64,000 nt of DNA, taken from positions 62,001 to 126,000 of the forward strand of contig ML991848.1 of assembly GCA_010094025.1 (NCBI GenBank). Direction: 5' to 3'. Position numbers and translations under genes: made by a program. The stretch is from Viridothelium virens. Taxonomy: Eukaryota > Ascomycota > Dothideomycetes > Trypetheliales > Trypetheliaceae. The notes beneath the pieces were generated by a model, which searched no databases, was not told the DNA's origin, and saw only the letters and a list, made by a program, of their open reading frames with translations. Every line of letters begins with the position of its first letter. Within the stretch, counting starts at the first letter, position 1. Positions 34,091-43,395 of the stretch are shown here, piece after piece.

Positions 34091-35554
34091 ATGGGTTCTG
34101 AGCCTGACCTCCACCGAGCGATTTCTCTTCGACCAAGCCCTTTCCATCGCCATCCTGATGCCCCGTATCCAGACTCCTTCTCACTGCCGTCCAGCACACC
34201 GCTACCTTCGGACAAAGCTGGAGCATCAAGCGGTGTAGAAGCATCCACACCTCCAGCTGAAGACAACAATCCGGTCTCTCGTCACACTGCCACTGCATGG
34301 GCAGCCTCATCTGATGAAGCTGAAGGCCAGCGGCTGCCTCGCTATTCTAAGGAAAACGACCCGTTTGAACTTTCAAGCAAGATAAAGTCTTCCGATGAGA
34401 TTGAGCAAATTAAGGCAAACACATCTCGTAAAAGAGGGACCGGCTGCACCCCAGCATCCGTGAATCAACAAGCATGGCGGGCGAGAAAGCTCAAGGGATT
34501 CTACGAGGATCAAAATGAGAATATTGAGAGATTGCTGAAGCCCGTGGACGAGCATGTCAGGGAAGCAAAGATAGAGCAGGGAGAGGATCAGCTTAAGTTC
34601 AAGATCGCTGTGCGAGGAAGCTTTGTAGCAAATGTCTTGCTCGCCATCCTGCAAGTTTACGGAGCCGTTTCATCAGGATCTCTGTCGCTCTTCACAACAA
34701 TGGCCGATGCACTCTTCGATCCTCTGTCCAACATCACCCTAATCCTTTCAAACCGCGCTGTCAATAGTGTCGACCCTCGCAAGTTTCCCTCCGGTAAGGC
34801 TCGAATCGAGACTGCTGGCAACATAGTATTTTGTTTCCTCATGTTCGCCGTCTCCGCAATCTTGATTGTCTTATCCGCACGGGAATTGGCCGTTGGATCT
34901 GGGGAGCATTCCGACACGAACGGCTTTCACCTACCTTCCGTCATTGCTGTGGCAGTTGCTTTCACAACCAAGTTAATTCTCTTCATCTACTGCTGGGCAC
35001 TGCGCAATAAATACTCGCAGATCCGAATCTTGTGGGAAGATCATCGCAACGATCTCCTCATCAACGGTTTCGGTATCCTGACATCCGTCGGAGGTAGCAA
35101 ACTGAAATGGTGGATTGATCCTATGGGCGCCATCATTATATCGTGCTTGATCTCGGTCCTCTGGATGCATACCGCATACTCGGAGTTCCAGCTCCTCATT
35201 GGTGTTACTGCAGACCCGCATATGTTGCAGCTGATCACCTATATCTGTAGGCGCTCTAATTCATCCAAATCTTCACTTCTTTGAGTTCTTGTGCTGACGA
35301 TGGCAATTCTAGCAATGACACACTCTCCTTTTATCAGCGCTATTGACACTGTTCGCTCATACCATAGCGGCCCGCGCCTCATCGTTGAAGTCGATATCGT
35401 CATGGATCCACAAGAGACGCTGCGTTCGACTCATGACACTGCGGAAGAGCTCCAGATGAAATTGGAGAGCTTACCGAATGTGGAGCGAGCCTACGTACAT
35501 GTTGACTTTGAGACATCGCACGCGCCGGAGCATTTCCTAAAGAAAGAGCTTTAA
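34091..35554 (+). CDS. Cation diffusion facilitator (Mn-type DxxxD motif)
   Basis: Exons 34091-35246 and 35313-35554 (66-nt GT-AG intron) give 465 residues. A long hydrophilic cytosolic N-terminus (about 170 residues) precedes the transmembrane domain: VRGSFVANVLLAILQVYGAV, the LSLFTTMADALFDPLSNI helix with metal site D-x3-D, FCFLMFAVSAILIVL, the LWEDHRNDLLING helix with a second D-x3-D, and WWIDPMGAIIISCLISVLW. The C-terminal ferredoxin-like domain follows (GPRLIVEVDIVMDP, ESLPNVERAYVHVDFE). In this family DxxxD in both metal helices marks the Mn-CDF group, whereas Zn members have HxxxD. It likely exports Mn2+ (possibly Fe2+) from the cytosol into vacuole, Golgi or outside by proton antiport. 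The gene looks complete, with no sign of breakage. Confidence 0.9.
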
Positions 35555-36037
35555 GTGTGTAATCTCGCTTCAGGCTCCTGAGATTGCTGTCTGGCTTTTG
35601 CTGCCCGGGTGTCAGCTGGTTGCTGGTTGCTGGTATGATGGAACAGCAACCAGATTTGCTCGTTAATGAAAGTACGTTAAGCGAACGAGACATTTGAGCT
35701 TTCGGTCATGCGACATTCTGAGATGTCCCAGTACACATACTTATTCGACATCGAAACAATCGTTCGGAGTCAGAGGGTACTGGCGTACGGACTACTTTTC
35801 CTGTACATATTTCTTCGGTGGATCAGCGTCCGCCCCACGTCATTTTATCCCCGCATAACGTGGGGCAAATTCAGAGGTGAAAAGCTTCAGACTTTCATCA
35901 CGACGTTATGATTATTTCTTTGTAGCTCCGATTGTACTATACACAATTCTCTGTGATAGCTTTTTTTTTTTCCCGCACGTCGAACTTGCCTGGCTCTTGG
36001 TCATCTTATTTCTCTGCCGCTTTCATCACACGACACG
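35555..36037. other. Intergenic, promoter of the SDR gene
   Basis: About 480 bases with a T-run at 35963-35971. Small chance frames only. Confidence 0.4.
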
Positions 36038-37033
36038 ATGTCTATACTCATCACAGGCGCTGGAGGCTTCGTCGGGCAAGGCCTCGCAGCCGCCCTCCTT
36101 ACATCTTCTTCTCCACCCCCAAGCCTCATTCTCACAGATGTTACGGAACCGCCCATGCCCTCTTTACCTCCGGACCTCCAACACCACGTCCGCCGCCTCT
36201 CCGCCGACCTCACAGACACGCAATCCCGACAAAGCCTCCTCTCCTCCGCGGCCTCCAACCACGACCTCCGCGCCGTCTACCTCCTCCACGGCATCATGTC
36301 CTCCGGGGCCGAAGCCAACCTCAACCTCGGCCTCAGCGTAAACCTCGACTCCACGCGCGCCCTCCTCGACGATCTACGCTCGCAGCACCCGGGCATCCGC
36401 GTCGTCTACACGAGCTCCTGCGCCGTGTACGGGCCACAGCCCGAGGGGACGCTGTTCTCCGAGGACGCCACGGTGTCGGTGCCCCTGTCGAGCTACGGGA
36501 CGGAGAAGCTGATGTGCGAGTTCCTGCTGAGCGACTATTCGCGACGCGGGCTGCTGGACGGGGTTGTCTGTCGGCTGCCGACGGTGATTGTCAGGCCGGG
36601 GAAGCCGACGGCCGCTGCGAGCAGTTTTGCGTCGGGGATTATTCGCGAGCCGTTGGCGGGGAAGGAGGCGCTGCTGCCGGTGAGGAGGGAGCTGAAGTTG
36701 TGGAATTGTTCGGCGAAGGTGGTGGTGCGGAATCTGGTGTATGCGGGGGAGATTGATACGAAGAGGTTTGCGGAGAAGGGGTACTTGAATCGGGTGGTGA
36801 ATTTGCCGGGGAGGACGATGACAGTGCAGCAAATGCTGGATGCGTTGGAGAGGGTGGGAGGAAAGGAGGTTAGGGATAGGGTGAAGGAAGAGAGGGATGA
36901 GGTGATTGAGAAGATTGTATATGGGTGGGCGGTAGCGTACGACACGAAGAGGGCGAGGGAGCTAGGATTTACGGAGGAGCAGGAATTGGAGCAGACGGTG
37001 AGGGATTACGTGGAGGGCTATGTGAACAAGTAA
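36038..37033 (+). CDS. NAD-dependent epimerase/dehydratase-family extended SDR (DenD-like)
   Basis: A single exon of 331 codons, full length for the family. The N-terminal Rossmann motif is SILITGAGGFVGQGLA (GxxGxxG). The catalytic site includes YTSSCAVYG (Ser) and SYGTEK (Tyr-x3-Lys). The block PGKPTAAASSFASGIIREPL is characteristic, as I recall, of D-erythronate dehydrogenase (DenD) and related sugar-acid dehydrogenases. These oxidise sugar-acid hydroxyl groups with NAD in the cytosol as part of acid-sugar catabolism; this exact substrate is inference. GC content is high in the 5' half and falls toward the 3' end, a drift also seen in the ferric reductase, MFS and APC10 genes here. The ATG chosen lies directly before the Rossmann strand, and no upstream alternative fits. 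Confidence 0.87.
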   Translation: MSILITGAGGFVGQGLAAALLTSSSPPPSLILTDVTEPPMPSLPPDLQHHVRRLSADLTDTQSRQSLLSSAASNHDLRAVYLLHGIMSSGAEANLNLGLSVNLDSTRALLDDLRSQHPGIRVVYTSSCAVYGPQPEGTLFSEDATVSVPLSSYGTEKLMCEFLLSDYSRRGLLDGVVCRLPTVIVRPGKPTAAASSFASGIIREPLAGKEALLPVRRELKLWNCSAKVVVRNLVYAGEIDTKRFAEKGYLNRVVNLPGRTMTVQQMLDALERVGGKEVRDRVKEERDEVIEKIVYGWAVAYDTKRARELGFTEEQELEQTVRDYVEGYVNK

Positions 37034-37655
37034 GTCTGGTGTATAGTGCTGGTAGTGGGTAAGCCGTGCTGGCATGTTTCCAGGCGACGAATCTTGAATT
37101 CATCATAAGTACATTTGGAGGAAAATTCTCCTCTTCGTTGCAAGGAGTTGATACAATTGTATGCACACAAAAATCGGCGTCGTAGGCAACGGTCGATGCA
37201 CGCGGGAGCCGCGATATCATCTATCTCAATTTCTACCTGTATGTCGATCTACGTTCCTTGTGATCATGATCTCGTTGAAGCAAGTAGAGAAGGTTTTTCA
37301 TCTCTTGGTCAATTGTACAGCCAAGTATACCTACGAAAGCTCTGAGGATTTCTGGGGTCATCGGCACTACCCGAGTGCACCTTCCCAAGTGATTGTTTAC
37401 CTCTAGCGGGCAACTGCTTTAGGTATTATTACACTTGCCAACCGACATGTGCCTACAAACGAAATAGTCACTCGCCTCATAACACAGTCGCCCAGGTGGT
37501 CAGTAACACCGTCCAGGGTAAATGAAATCCACCTTCATCACCGTCCATTATGGAAGCTACTGGTGAGTGCCTTCCACCTTGAAAACCCCTTGCTAAATCA
37601 GGCAGCTCGCGATCAGAACCCGCCCGCTGACACTGCCACTCAAGCGCTCGAACAG
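37034..37655. other. Intergenic or unresolved 5' part of the coiled-coil gene
   Basis: About 620 bases. The downstream coiled-coil frame is open back to about 37407 but without an ATG, so a 5' exon could lie here. An ATG frame at 37161-37406 shows no recognisable motif. Confidence 0.35.
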
Positions 37656-38213
37656 ATGCAACACCGAGTGGCGCAGATGGAACACAAGATAACAGAGACT
37701 GAGAGTCTCCTCGAACGCCAAATTAAAGATTTGGAAAAAACACGCATTGAAGAAATAGAGTACCATATGCGAGAGCAGAAAGACTACAACGAGGAGTTAG
37801 AAACACGTTTTATTGAGGAGGTGGCGGAACCCATTGCAGAGATAGACAGCAGCATTGAAGTCTTGCAAAGCCGGATTGAAGCCTTGCAAAGCCGGCTTGA
37901 AAGCTTGGAAGTTGGCATCAGCGACTCGTACTCGTACATTGGGGATCGACTGAGAGCAAATGCATTCAATGCGATTGCTCTGGTGCAGAATTCTCATCTG
38001 ACACTTCGGGAGCAAAAGCTCTCCCCTCTTCGTGCGCCAGCAACCAACACCCCAATTCCTGGCTTCCCCGAAAAAGTCGGGGACATCGTCAATCTCAACG
38101 ACGCGCAATTGACGTCTTTGTTGTTCACGCTTGAAGAGGACGTCGGGATAAGCCAGGAACTAAAGTTGGACAGGTTCAGAGCTGCAATTGGGATAGCTCA
38201 GAGTGTGCCGTAG
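37656..38213 (+). CDS. Coiled-coil protein of unknown function
   Basis: 185 codons from the first in-frame ATG. The same frame is open a further 69 codons upstream without an ATG. About residues 1-95 are a strong coiled coil: charged heptads such as MQHRVAQMEHKITETESLL and DLEKTRIEEIEYHMREQ, with a short near-repeat VLQSRIEALQSRLESLE. The C-terminal part has a conserved-looking block (PGFPEKVGDIVNLNDAQLTS, then LDRFRAAIGI). No catalytic motif, signal peptide or membrane helix is visible. The pattern is seen in small fungal hypothetical proteins, and I do not know its function. A possible 39-nt GTGAGT...CAG intron (about 37563-37601) just upstream keeps frame whether or not it is removed, so the N-terminus is uncertain. 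Confidence 0.55.
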   Translation: MQHRVAQMEHKITETESLLERQIKDLEKTRIEEIEYHMREQKDYNEELETRFIEEVAEPIAEIDSSIEVLQSRIEALQSRLESLEVGISDSYSYIGDRLRANAFNAIALVQNSHLTLREQKLSPLRAPATNTPIPGFPEKVGDIVNLNDAQLTSLLFTLEEDVGISQELKLDRFRAAIGIAQSVP

Positions 38214-38725
38214 GAAAGAATGTAACAACTCGCTGTGTATGTCATATGTATTGACCTTTGAAGTCGTCGATCAGAATAAGGTTGGGGATCAAACACTACT
38301 GTTCTTAAACGGTAAGTCGAACCAGAGGAGGAGTCAACGGAGAATTGGCAGCATCGGAACCGGTGCTAATCTTGGAGTAGAGCACTCTACCCGTCCAAAC
38401 CCCGCGCACAATGACGACGAAACTTCATGGCTGGCAAAATGTGCTGCTAGGCAATAGCTTCTACCAATGGACTGACGAAGATTTTCATTCTCCAGTGATA
38501 ACTGCTAGACCATAGATGCGGAGAAGTGAACCGAGCATGGGGTTGACCTAAGTCATGCACGGCAAGTTCTGCGGTCCTGCACAAAACCTTGCATCATCAT
38601 GTTCGTCTCGCCGTATCGAGCGGCATTGACGTGCCGAACAACATGTCTCTAAGTCATAAGTTGTAAGTCATATCTTCCTTTCCAAGACGATGCCTTGAAC
38701 GAGTAGAATATTGTCTCTACTCAAG
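38214..38725. other. Intergenic, promoter of the MFS gene
   Basis: About 510 bases. No gene or repeat recognised. Confidence 0.4.
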
Positions 38726-40297
38726 ATGAAGCCTGGTGTCTACCAATTTCTTGTTGGCTGCTTCGCAGCACTTGGATCCTTTCTTTTTGGCTACGATCTT
38801 GGGGTTATTGCAGAAGTAGTTGCGTCGGATTCTTTCAAATCTCTCTTCTTGCAAAAAAATGCAGACTCTCGTTCCGGTACTGTTGTTGCCCTTTTCACAG
38901 GAGGCTGCTTCCTGGGGGCCCTTGGCGCTGGATTTTCTGATAGATTAGGCCGACGAGGAACAATCCTCATGGCTTGTTGCATCTTTGTAGTCGGTGGCAT
39001 AATACAGACGGCTGGCGTCGTAATAGCCATGCTCTATGTCGGAAGGCTCATAGCTGGTATTGGAGTCGGTTTTCTCACAATGATCATCCCCATCTTCCAA
39101 TCCGAAATCAGTCATCGGAAGATAAGAGGCCGCATCACCAGTCTTCAACAACTTTTCAACGCCCTCGGTCAAATCTTCGCTACCTGGATCAGCTATGGTT
39201 GCTACGTCACCTGGACCGGCACTGGCAACTCCAAAGAATGGCGCATTCCCCTGGGCTGCCAAATCGTCCCCGCGCTCTTCCTAGGCAGCCTCATCTACCT
39301 CTTCCCCGAATCGCCCCGCTGGCTCTGCGACCACGACATGGCAGACCAAGGCCTCCGCAACCTCGCCAAACTCCACGCCCACGGCGACACGCACGACCCG
39401 TACGTTGTGGCAGAATACGCGCTCATCCAATCGCAAATCGCCGAAGAACACGCCAACGCACGCAAGACGTACTTCGACCTCGTGCGCTCCTGGCCCCAAC
39501 TCCGCCGCACCATCCTCACCACCATGATCCAGGCGTCGTGTCAGATGACCGGCATCAGCGCGATCCAGTACTTCTCGCCCCAGATCTTCCAGCAGATCGG
39601 CATTGCGACGTCCACGACGCTGCTGCTCAGCGCCGTCAACGCCATCATTGCCTTCGCTGGCACCAGCGTCTGCATCGCAGTCATCGATAGCGTAGGCCGT
39701 CGCCCGCTCGAGATCTATGGGTCGGGCGTCATGGCCATGACGTATGTCATAAATGCAATTCTAATTGCGCGCTTCCCTGCGGGCTCAAGCAGCAATACGG
39801 GCGCGCATTGGGGATTCATCGTCATGACTTGGTTGTTCAACTTCGTTTTCTTCATCACGGGAGGACCGCTGTCGTGGGCGATTCCGGCGGAGCTGTTTGG
39901 AACGGCAATGCGGACGAAGGGGGTGAGCGTGGGAGCAATGACGAGCTTTGCCTTTAATACGATGATAGGACAAGTGACGCCGATTGCGGTGACGGCAATC
40001 GGGTGGAAGTATTATATTGTGTTCATTGTGTGTAATGTGACGAATGGGCTTTTCTTCTGGGCATTCTTGCCGGAGACGAAGGGGCTGAACTTGGAGGATA
40101 TGGATGAGCTGTTTCATGAAAGTCCGACGTTCGTGCCGGGCAGCAAGTGGAAACCAAGCTCACATGTGGAGGAGAACGCGAAGGACATTGCGGAGCAGGA
40201 GAAAGAGCTCGGGGCTGGCGAAGACAAGATCGGGAGAAGCCCGGATCTGGGTATGGTTGAGCGAGTTGAGGATCTTGGGCTAGACGAGAACAAATAA
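38726..40297 (+). CDS. MFS sugar-porter-family transporter
   Basis: A single exon of 523 codons. The start is the ATG five codons after the frame opens. Twelve hydrophobic helices can be placed. Sugar-porter signatures are in order: LFGYDLGVIAE in TM1, DRLGRRGTI after TM2, GRLIAGIGVGFLTMIIPIFQ (TM4), PESPRWLCD after TM6, ISAIQYFSPQIF in TM7, GRRPLEIYG after TM8 and PETKGLNLED after TM12. The family carries hexoses or other polyols and organic acids by proton symport across the plasma membrane. The tail is charged and cytosolic. The stop lies 72 bp from the convergent oxalate decarboxylase stop. Substrate cannot be read from sequence. Given the catabolic genes nearby, uptake of a sugar acid or similar carbon source is a reasonable guess. 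Confidence 0.9.
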   Translation: MKPGVYQFLVGCFAALGSFLFGYDLGVIAEVVASDSFKSLFLQKNADSRSGTVVALFTGGCFLGALGAGFSDRLGRRGTILMACCIFVVGGIIQTAGVVIAMLYVGRLIAGIGVGFLTMIIPIFQSEISHRKIRGRITSLQQLFNALGQIFATWISYGCYVTWTGTGNSKEWRIPLGCQIVPALFLGSLIYLFPESPRWLCDHDMADQGLRNLAKLHAHGDTHDPYVVAEYALIQSQIAEEHANARKTYFDLVRSWPQLRRTILTTMIQASCQMTGISAIQYFSPQIFQQIGIATSTTLLLSAVNAIIAFAGTSVCIAVIDSVGRRPLEIYGSGVMAMTYVINAILIARFPAGSSSNTGAHWGFIVMTWLFNFVFFITGGPLSWAIPAELFGTAMRTKGVSVGAMTSFAFNTMIGQVTPIAVTAIGWKYYIVFIVCNVTNGLFFWAFLPETKGLNLEDMDELFHESPTFVPGSKWKPSSHVEENAKDIAEQEKELGAGEDKIGRSPDLGMVERVEDLGLDENK

Positions 40298-40369
40298 TGG
40301 TAGGAACCTTCAAGAATGTAGATTACATTGATAACAGCAGATACATAATTGATACACAAGACCTCATGT

Positions 40370-41701
40370 CTACTGTCTAATTGGATCTTTCTTAGCATCA
40401 TGAATCTGCTCTAAGAACTTGTCCGCCGCGTCCTTATCATCCTGGAATATATGCTCTGCCACTAACCTCTGCGGCGTTTCTCCTAACCACTGGAATAGCG
40501 AGAAGTCCTGGAACCGATCGGCGCGGAAGATCTCCAGCACCTCTAGCGGCTCATCCTCGCTAAGGTTCTCAATGAAATGTCCCATATTCCTCGGTACGAT
40601 CCCCACATCACCCGCCATATAATCAAATGTCCTCGCATTTCCCTCTGCCGCGAAGATCGTCACGCGCGCCCGTCCCCTGATGAAGAACGACCATTCATCC
40701 GCATTCGGATGCCAGTGCATCTCCCGCATCGCGCCAGGCCCGATGTCAAGGTGACCCGCGGCCACAGTCTTGGAGATAGGAAAATTGGTGGAGTCGGTGA
40801 TGCGGACCTGGCCGCCGCTTGAGATCTCGGGCGTCTGAGCCAGCATGTGGTGTGTGAAGTTGAGCTTGGACTTCTTGACGTGGCGGCCTGTGGGGAGCTC
40901 ATCGTGTATGGAGCCTGGGACAGAGCCGGCAAAGATGTATTTCTCAGAGCTCGGGATTGATTTGAAGAGCTCAGCGCGGGTGCGGAAGTTGTGGGCAAGG
41001 GTGGACTTGGGCGTGTGGGAGAGCCAGTCGGTGAGGAGGAAGGTGGATTCTTCGGAGAAGGAGCCGTCGTCGAAGATGAGGAGAAATTCGGTACCGTTGG
41101 GGCTGAGGCCTTGGAGAGAGTGAGGGTGGCCGGAGGGAAAGTACCAAAGGTCGCCTTTCTCAAGGTCGTCGACGAAGCTGCCTCCTTCGGTGTCGAGTGC
41201 TGTCACTCGTACGCTTCCCTCCAGAACGTACGCCCATTCTGCCTCTTTGTGCCAATGTAGCTCTCGAATGACGCCCTCATCCAACCTCATGTTTACGCCT
41301 GCTAATTCGACACTCGTGGGGAGCTCCTTCATTGTGGTTTGACGGGTCCACCCTCCTTCTTCGATCCTGACATGCGAGTCTGCAAAGCTCCATCGCATAT
41401 TCTTCAAATCACCATGGTCGGTAGAGGGTGGTCGAATCATGTCTGGGTTCTGTTTTTCGCGCAATGGATTCCTTGGACCCATGACAGTAGCACCTTTGCC
41501 ATTGCGCCAAGGCAGAGGTTGGAGATCATCGCCAATTGAGTCGACTATGTGATCGTACTTGTCTCGGTGCTTTCTGGTATAAGGCTCGTTACCGCCTCGA
41601 AGGATGCTTTGAGGGCCGTCCGCTGGGAAAGCTTGGCAGAGCTGAGTGCAGAAGACTGCTACTAGAACGGTCAAAGGTCTTAAGAATGGGAGCGCCATCA
41701 T
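40370..41701 (-). CDS. Secreted bicupin oxalate decarboxylase
   Basis: A single exon of 443 codons from the ATG-ATG at 41701/41698. The signal peptide is MALPFLRPLTVLVAVFCTQLCQA. Cupin 1 carries the Mn ligands ELHWHKEAEWAYVLEG (H-x-H-x4-E) and the later His of GHPHSL. Cupin 2 carries EMHWHPNADEWSFFIRG (H-x-H...E) and the His of NMGHFIEN. Both metal sites look complete. The active-site lid reads FSEESTFLLTDW. In bacterial OxdC the equivalent SENST segment supplies the proton-donor Glu that distinguishes decarboxylase from oxidase, so decarboxylase (oxalate to formate and CO2) is favoured. It acts outside the cell or in the wall, likely in acid and oxalate detoxification. The gene is divergent from the DUF1275 gene across about 750 bp. 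Confidence 0.91.
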   Translation of the reverse strand: MMALPFLRPLTVLVAVFCTQLCQAFPADGPQSILRGGNEPYTRKHRDKYDHIVDSIGDDLQPLPWRNGKGATVMGPRNPLREKQNPDMIRPPSTDHGDLKNMRWSFADSHVRIEEGGWTRQTTMKELPTSVELAGVNMRLDEGVIRELHWHKEAEWAYVLEGSVRVTALDTEGGSFVDDLEKGDLWYFPSGHPHSLQGLSPNGTEFLLIFDDGSFSEESTFLLTDWLSHTPKSTLAHNFRTRAELFKSIPSSEKYIFAGSVPGSIHDELPTGRHVKKSKLNFTHHMLAQTPEISSGGQVRITDSTNFPISKTVAAGHLDIGPGAMREMHWHPNADEWSFFIRGRARVTIFAAEGNARTFDYMAGDVGIVPRNMGHFIENLSEDEPLEVLEIFRADRFQDFSLFQWLGETPQRLVAEHIFQDDKDAADKFLEQIHDAKKDPIRQ

Positions 41702-42447
41702 GCTACTTCTGCTCAAGGTGTGACTGTGGTGGGATGGTGCTGGATTGGGAGCGCGCGGAATGAAGTAGATAAGGACCTACGAGTAGGCGAAAGGCAAAGA
41801 ATATCAATGTCTCTACCAAACAGAAAGAACAAAAGGTCAGAGCCTCGCACGAAAAGCTTGCATTGACCTAAGAGCTATTATCCCTGTTGTTTCGGAGGAT
41901 GAAGGAAGTTCGGGAAAAGGTTTTCGCAACAGCACAAGGAGCATGCAGAGATAGATGGAGCAGCTCGCATGCAGGTGCCTCACTACATGTACCGTCAGCG
42001 CATTAACCATACAGATCGAGATAAAGTGGCGGCAATCCCGCCGAATTGGAGGCTGGGGAAAGGCTCGATCAGCTTTAGTCATGGTGACGTCGCAGCAGTT
42101 TGCCGCGGTGTTTCGCCTTCAACTAGTTTCGTCTAACACGCCATCCGCTCTCCTATGTTCAGCCAGATCCGATTTGCCGGACGCGACAGTCAGTGTGGAC
42201 GAATTTTGGGGGTCTCACTAAATTACTGGGTTGCCATGGCGTTGATAGCTGATGGAGGTCGGTCCTACTTTTTCCTCCGTCCGTCTTGGCGGCTCTACAA
42301 TAATCGCCATTCTCCCTATCTCTTCCCGCCTCTCGAGATGCTCGCTGTTCACTAAAATTTGCGATATTTCCTTCCTTACACCTTTTTATCACAAGCTCGG
42401 ACTTCCTCGGGTCTTCATCGGAAAAAAGAATCTCTGTCTCTTTTTGG
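41702..42447. other. Divergent promoter region
   Basis: About 750 bases shared by oxalate decarboxylase (minus) and the DUF1275 gene (plus). A 140-codon minus frame from 42581 overlaps the start of the DUF1275 gene and shows no motif. The 42250-42440 part is TC-rich. Confidence 0.45.
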
Positions 42448-43315
42448 ATGGCATCACATGGTCGAGCGAATGACCAAACTCCGTTGCTTCCAAAGGACAG
42501 CGATGGGAAGAACATATGGAACAATGTGCGCCTACATCTGAAGCATGATCTTACTCGCGACTGGGCGGATTTGCCTCTCATCTTTCTCTACTTCAGCACC
42601 GGACTGATAGATAGCTCATCGATATCAACATGGGGTTCCTTTGTAAGCATGCAAACAGGTGAGTCATTTGCAACTTGTAGCACGAAGACTCCGCAGGATA
42701 CCGATTTGACGAATTTGCACAGGGAACACCGTTTACTTGGGTCTTGGAATTGCAAACCCAGAAGAATCCAATCGTTGGCTGAAAGCTTTGGTCTCGATTG
42801 GATTTTTCCTACTCGGATCCTTTTGCTTTAGCTCCTTCCACCGTTGGGGGTCTCCTCTGCGCCGCTGGGTCTTCGTTTCGTCATTTCTCTTCCAAGGCAT
42901 CTGCGTCATTGCTACGGCAATATTGGTGACACTTGATATCATTGATGCCAAAACACTTCGCTGGCCTAATGTGCTCTCCATTGGGCTGCTATCCTTCCAA
43001 GCCGCTGGTTCTGCAATAGCCAGTCGTCAGCTGCAGTACAATGAGTTGCCAACGGTAGTTTTGACAAGTGTCTATTGCGATCTTGCGGCCGATCCGCTGT
43101 TATTCACAGCCAAGTTCTCGGAAGATCCTAAGAGGAATCGACGCGCAATAGCGATTGTTGTCTGCCTGTGTGGTGCAATTTGCGGCGGATTATTTGCAAA
43201 GTCCGCAGTCGGCCTAGCGGGAGCTCTTTGGGTCAGCGTTGCCATCAAACTTATCGTCTCAGTAATCTGGTACTTATGGGCTCCGGTGCCACAGGAACTT
43301 AACGTTGAAGCATGA
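42448..43315 (+). CDS. DUF1275 (YoaK-like) multi-pass membrane protein
   Basis: Exons 42448-42658 and 42723-43315 (64-nt GTGAGT...CAG intron) give 267 residues. A short hydrophilic N-terminus precedes DLPLIFLYFSTGLIDSSSI, then GSFVSMQTGNTVYLGLGIA across the intron; this GN(T/S)-V-x-LGL block is the DUF1275 hallmark. About six helices follow, including KALVSIGFFLLGSFCFSSFH, WVFVSSFLFQGICVIATAIL and AIAIVVCLCGAICGGLFAKS. Bacterial and fungal members are membrane proteins of unknown function, sometimes found beside transport or catabolic genes. It stops 80 bp before the convergent stop of the AtuA-like gene. No substrate or partner can be assigned. Confidence 0.85.
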
Positions 43316-43395
43316 AAAGACAGCTCAATAAAAATAACTTTCACATTTTATGCTAGTTCTCCACTAAGTTTCCGATCCATCAGATCATGACGATA

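Noticed and set aside
35932-36756. Arg/Pro-rich 274-codon plus frame
   Set aside because: Alternate frame over the SDR gene, which has clear Rossmann and YxxxK motifs in its own frame.
37563-37601. 39-nt GTGAGT...CAG stretch before the coiled-coil gene
   Set aside because: In frame both ways and shorter than the other introns; splicing cannot be decided from the sequence.
38974-39690. 238-codon Arg/Pro/His-rich frame on the plus strand
   Set aside because: Alternate frame of the GC-rich part of the MFS gene; composition is typical of a shadow frame.
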